The position numbers and the translations under genes are program-made. A stretch of DNA of 64,000 nucleotides. Source: Pseudomonas putida. Lineage in GTDB: Bacteria; Pseudomonadota; Gammaproteobacteria; Pseudomonadales; Pseudomonadaceae. The DNA lies in the NCBI RefSeq assembly GCF_005080685.1, contig NZ_CP039371.1, positions 6,431,887-6,495,886 on the forward strand, given 5' to 3'. The first letter of the stretch is position 1. Every line of letters starts with the position of its first letter. The notes beneath the pieces are model-generated. The model had not been told where the DNA came from. It ran no database searches and saw nothing but the letters and a program-made list of their open reading frames with translations. Positions 60,918-64,000 of this stretch are shown piece by piece.

Positions 60918-62600
60918 TTATGCAGCAGCTTTTTTGCTGGCTGCTTCGATGCTGCGGGTGATGTACCACTGCTGTGCGATCGACAGGCAGTTGTTCACAA
61001 CCCAGTACAGCACCAGACCAGCCGGGAACCACAGGAAGAAGAAGGTGAAGATGATCGGCATCATTTTCATCACCTTGGCCTGCATCGGATCCGGCGGGGT
61101 CGGGTTCAGACGCTGCTGGATGAACATGGTCGCGCCCATGATGATCGGCAGGATGAAGAACGGATCCTTGATCGACAGGTCGGTGATCCACAGCATCCAA
61201 GGAGCCTGACGCATCTCGACGCTTTCCAGCAGTACCCAGTACAGCGACAGGAAGACCGGCATTTGCACCAGGATCGGCAGGCAGCCGCCCAGCGGGTTGA
61301 TCTTCTCTTTCTTGTACAGCTCCATCATCGCCTGGGACATCTTCTGGCGATCGTCACCGAAGCGTTCCTTCAGCGCGGCAAGCTTCGGCGAAACGGCACG
61401 CATGCGCGCCATCGAACGGTAGCTGGCGGCCGACAGCGGGAAGAACAGGCCCTTGATGAGCATGGTCAGGACGATGATCGACCAACCCCAGTTGCCCAGC
61501 AGGCTGTGGATATGTTGCAGCAGCCAGAAGATCGGCTGGGCGATGAACCACAGGAAGCCGTAGTCGACGGTCAGTTCCAGGCCTGGGGACAATTCCTTGA
61601 GCTTGGACTGGATCTTCGGACCGGCATACAGCATGGCGCTGGTCTCGACCTTGCCGCCAGCTGGGACGCTGATTACCGGGCCGGTGTAGCCGATGATGTA
61701 GTTGCCCTGGCTGTCCTTGCGGGTCTGGACCAGGTTGGCGTCCGACTTCGCAGGCACCCAGGCGGTCACGAAGTAGTGCTGCAGCCAGGCGACCCAGCCG
61801 CCGGCGACGCTTTCCTTCACGCTGCCCTTGTCGATGTCTTTCATCGACACTTTCTTGTACGGCTCCGAAGCGGTCCACATGGCAGCGCCGAGGTAGGTCG
61901 CGGTGCCGGTGGCGGTGCTCGACGATGGGTCGGAGCTGGCGTCACGCTTGAGCTGGGCAAACATGTTGCCGTTCCACGCCTGGGTGCTCTGGTTGTCGAT
62001 CAGGTAGGTGACGTTGAGGTCGTACTCACCGCGCTTGAAGCTGAAGCGCTTGATGTAGTTGACGCCGTTGTCACTGAACTTGAGGTCGACCACCAGTTGT
62101 TCCTGACCGTCTGCCAGCTGGTAGCTGCGTTGTTCGGCAGCGTACAGCGGACGACCGGAAGGGCGTGCGTCCGGGCCGTTGGCACCGGTCAGGCCGCTCT
62201 GTGCCAGGTAGACACGCTCGCCACCGTTGTCGAACAACTGGAACGGAATGTCCGGATGGTCTTGGCGACGTGGGTATTTCGGCAGGGTCAGTTGGACGAT
62301 GTCGCCACCGACCGGATCGATAGCCAGGTCCAGGACATCGGTCTTGACCCGGATCAGGTCCTTGCTGGTCGCGACCGGCGCAAGTTCAGCAGGGCTGGAT
62401 TCGGCATTCGCGCTCGGCACATCGGCGCTGGCGCCGGCGGTACCGGCCGGCACGCCATCGGGCAAGGCCGGGGCTTTGGTGCTGGCAGCAGTATTCTGAG
62501 TCGGCAGAGCAGCCTGGCCGTAGTCCTGGTTCCACTTGAGGACCATGACGTAGGACACGATTGCCAGGGCGACGATCAGGATCGTGCGTTTAATATCCAT
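60918..62600 (-). CDS. yidC: Membrane protein insertase YidC
   Basis: A 560-aa Gram-negative-type YidC: N-terminal membrane anchor (IKRTILIVALAIVSYVMVL), a large periplasmic beta-domain (about 60-340), then five membrane segments containing LGNWGWSIIVLTMLIKGLFF and MPVFLSLYWVLLESVEM, and a basic C-terminus. It inserts proteins alone or with SecYEG, including F0 subunits encoded in this window. Start at 62600 is two bases after the yidD stop; the longer frame is the yidD region. Confidence 0.96.
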   Translation of the reverse strand: MDIKRTILIVALAIVSYVMVLKWNQDYGQAALPTQNTAASTKAPALPDGVPAGTAGASADVPSANAESSPAELAPVATSKDLIRVKTDVLDLAIDPVGGDIVQLTLPKYPRRQDHPDIPFQLFDNGGERVYLAQSGLTGANGPDARPSGRPLYAAEQRSYQLADGQEQLVVDLKFSDNGVNYIKRFSFKRGEYDLNVTYLIDNQSTQAWNGNMFAQLKRDASSDPSSSTATGTATYLGAAMWTASEPYKKVSMKDIDKGSVKESVAGGWVAWLQHYFVTAWVPAKSDANLVQTRKDSQGNYIIGYTGPVISVPAGGKVETSAMLYAGPKIQSKLKELSPGLELTVDYGFLWFIAQPIFWLLQHIHSLLGNWGWSIIVLTMLIKGLFFPLSAASYRSMARMRAVSPKLAALKERFGDDRQKMSQAMMELYKKEKINPLGGCLPILVQMPVFLSLYWVLLESVEMRQAPWMLWITDLSIKDPFFILPIIMGATMFIQQRLNPTPPDPMQAKVMKMMPIIFTFFFLWFPAGLVLYWVVNNCLSIAQQWYITRSIEAASKKAAA

Positions 62601-62602
62601 GA

Positions 62603-62848
62603 TTACTCGGCTATCGAAGAAGTTCGGGAGGAAGGAGCGGGTGGAACGGGATCGAAACCGCCGTCGTTCCACGGATGACAACGCCCCAGGCGACGAACGG
62701 CTAGCCACCCACCACGCAAGAGGCCATGGTTTTCGATGGCTTCATAAGCGTAACAGGAGCAACTGGGGTAGAAACGACAGTGGCTGGCCATCAGGGGACT
62801 GATGGCATAACGGTAAAACTGGATCGGAACGAGGGCCAGTTTACGCAT
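62603..62848 (-). CDS. yidD: Membrane protein insertion efficiency factor YidD
   Basis: An 81-aa protein with the YidD core [31 protein letters not shown] and [15 protein letters not shown] (conserved cysteines and histidine). It aids YidC-dependent insertion. It overlaps the end of rnpA by 8 bases and abuts yidC. Confidence 0.94.
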   Translation of the reverse strand: MRKLALVPIQFYRYAISPLMASHCRFYPSCSCYAYEAIENHGLLRGGWLAVRRLGRCHPWNDGGFDPVPPAPSSRTSSIAE

Positions 62849-63242
62849 TTCGGCTGTCTACCCCTGCGGAATTGGCGCTTGCCTCTGGATTTGGCCGGCT
62901 GCGAGCCAGGCGTTTCCAGAGCTTGCCAAAGTGTTGGTGCAATTCCGGGTTTTCTATCTCACCCAATCCCTTGCGCGCGACGATCACGATGTCCAGGCCA
63001 GCGAGAGACTGCTGGTTCAGACGAAAGGAATCGCGCATCAAGCGCTTGAGGCGATTGCGTTGAACAGCGAGCTTGACGCTCTTCTTGCCGATCACCAGGC
63101 CGAGGCGTGGGTGATCGAGGCCGTTCTCGCGAGCAAGGATCAGCAGGTTTTTCCCTGGAACCTTGCCGGTTGGGGAGTCGAAGACCGCTTTGAAGTGCCG
63201 GGGTGTAAGCAGTCGCTTTTCCCGACTGAAGTCCTGACTCAC
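62841..63242 (-). CDS. rnpA: Ribonuclease P protein component
   Basis: A 133-aa basic protein with the RNR motif region [23 protein letters not shown] at 63242 begins [17 protein letters not shown], the family N-terminus, 16 bases after rpmH; the open frame to 63338 runs through rpmH and is not coding. It assists the RNase P RNA in trimming tRNA 5' leaders. Confidence 0.95.
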   Translation of the reverse strand: MSQDFSREKRLLTPRHFKAVFDSPTGKVPGKNLLILARENGLDHPRLGLVIGKKSVKLAVQRNRLKRLMRDSFRLNQQSLAGLDIVIVARKGLGEIENPELHQHFGKLWKRLARSRPNPEASANSAGVDSRNA

Positions 63243-63258
63243 CACCTGTGCCGAAAAA

Positions 63259-63393
63259 TCAAATGGCCAGACGCTTACGGCCTTTGGCACGACGACGCGA
63301 CAGAACAGCGCGGCCGTTCTTGGTAGCCATACGGGCACGGAAGCCGTGGGTGCGAGCGCGCTTGATGGTGCTTGGTTGGAAAGTACGTTTCAT
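63259..63393 (-). CDS. rpmH: 50S ribosomal protein L34
   Basis: A 44-aa highly basic protein, [18 protein letters not shown] at the N-terminus and [12 protein letters not shown] at the C-terminus, matching L34 at full length. It is first in rpmH-rnpA-yidD-yidC and marks the left border of oriC. Confidence 0.97.
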   Translation of the reverse strand: MKRTFQPSTIKRARTHGFRARMATKNGRAVLSRRRAKGRKRLAI

Positions 63394-63594
63394 GGCGTTG
63401 TTACCTGGGTTTGTCGACTACGGGCCGGAATGGCCCCCTTTTTAAGAGATCGGCGATTCTAGAGAAAGCAAGCCAATAGGTCAATTTCCAACCAACCTTT
63501 CCTTACTGGACGGTGTACAGGGAAGGCGAGCGATGAGCGCTGAATGGCATCAGGCCGAGAAGGGCTTGAAGACAGCACGCAGATCGACAAACAC

Positions 63595-63935
63595 TTAAAA
63601 AAAGAAGAGACATATAAAAGCTTTTCTGAAGAACTTATAGATCTTAGGTGGATAACCTTCTGTGGATAACTGGCTGTAGCCCTTTATCCACGAGCTGTAC
63701 AGAAATTTTAAACCTTGTCGGTAACAGGTGCTGCGCTTGTGCTGGACATGGGTAGAACCTGTGGATCGAATGGCTGTTTATCCACAGCCCAGTTATCAAC
63801 AGGCAGGCACCCAGGGTTGTGCATAGCCCTTATGGTCGGTTATCCACAGAGCTTATTCACATGGGCTAAAAGACATTTCGGTCGCTAAATGGCTGTTTTG
63901 TCGCGACTCCTAGCGTTTCCACATGTGGATAACTG
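63595..63935. other. oriC: Chromosomal replication origin oriC
   Basis: The rpmH-dnaA intergenic region. Exact DnaA boxes: 63661, 63778, 63840 and 63924 (TTATCCACA on either strand); TTATTCACA at 63853; near-matches at 63647, 63684, 63760, 63793 and 63819. An AT-rich stretch at 63595-63645 could be the unwinding element. This is where pseudomonad oriC is known to lie. The remaining bases (63394-63594 and 63936-64000) hold the rpmH and dnaA promoter regions; dnaA is outside. Confidence 0.93.
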
Positions 63936-64000
63936 CGCTCCCGACCGGTACAATGGCGGTTTGTTTTTGCCTCATCCGGCTTTCAACTCAGGGGATATCC

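Noticed and set aside
63259..63338. Upstream extension of rnpA to 63338
   Set aside because: The extension would lie within rpmH in another frame; the conserved RnpA N-terminus begins at the GTG at 63242.

Overview
The window is chromosomal DNA from a member of the Pseudomonas putida group. The evidence is the gene order rpmH-rnpA-yidD-yidC-mnmE-mnmG-rsmG-parA-parB-atpIBEFHAGDC-glmU-(DeoR)-glmS read leftward from the origin, the high GC content, P. putida-type REP palindromes (cores like GGAGCGGGTTTACCCGCG), and P. putida-like pycAB/pycR, zwf/RpiR and purEK neighbourhoods. The right edge lies in oriC. dnaA is not present and should start just beyond base 64000.

Layout, left to right. 1-9.5 kb: end of a hexose-6-phosphate mutarotase gene, a DUF3299-like exported protein, a small stress membrane protein, purEK with a possibly attenuating leader, LysR/aspA divergent pair, AraC regulator, and an acetylpolyamine amidohydrolase/polyamine-binding protein operon. 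9.5-13.5 kb: MocR regulator divergent from a PaiB-like FMN protein, two GNAT acetyltransferases, and a small toxin-antitoxin-like pair with two operator-like palindromes. 13.6-24.6 kb: two-subunit pyruvate carboxylase with its LysR regulator, RpiR regulator divergent from a zwf paralogue, uvrD, a Tim44-like protein and an SMI1/KNR4 protein. 24.6-33.5 kb: cation/proton antiporter, thioesterase, pdxY, and a zinc-starvation block (ZigA-type GTPase, DUF1826, second COG0523 GTPase, FolE2) around a clear Zur-type box. 33.5-39.4 kb: cardiolipin synthase, cyclopropane fatty acid synthase, and a LysR / orphan binding protein / citrate-type symporter group. 39.4-43.0 kb: accessory, visibly AT-richer DNA carrying an ImmA/IrrE-like metalloprotease coupled to a PIN-like nuclease, decayed DNA, and two small Pseudomonas-specific DUF genes beside the glmS 3' end (attTn7). 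43.1-63.4 kb: core genes for amino sugars, ATP synthase, chromosome partitioning, tRNA modification and membrane insertion. 63.4-64 kb: oriC.

The most unusual signals concern replication. The mnmG-mnmE intergenic region (about 59.07-59.30 kb) is a degenerate paralogous copy of the oriC at 63.6-63.85 kb, with DnaA boxes at identical spacing. Exact TTATCCACA boxes are heavily over-represented across the window, with a cluster inside the zinc GTPase genes and a 12-bp-period tandem array encoding an LST-repeat linker in the MocR protein. A near-perfect parS lies inside folE2. The best candidates for little-described systems are the ImmA/IrrE + PIN operon, the 87-aa + XRE operon, and the purEK leader. 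No tRNA, rRNA, CRISPR array or intact insertion sequence was seen.
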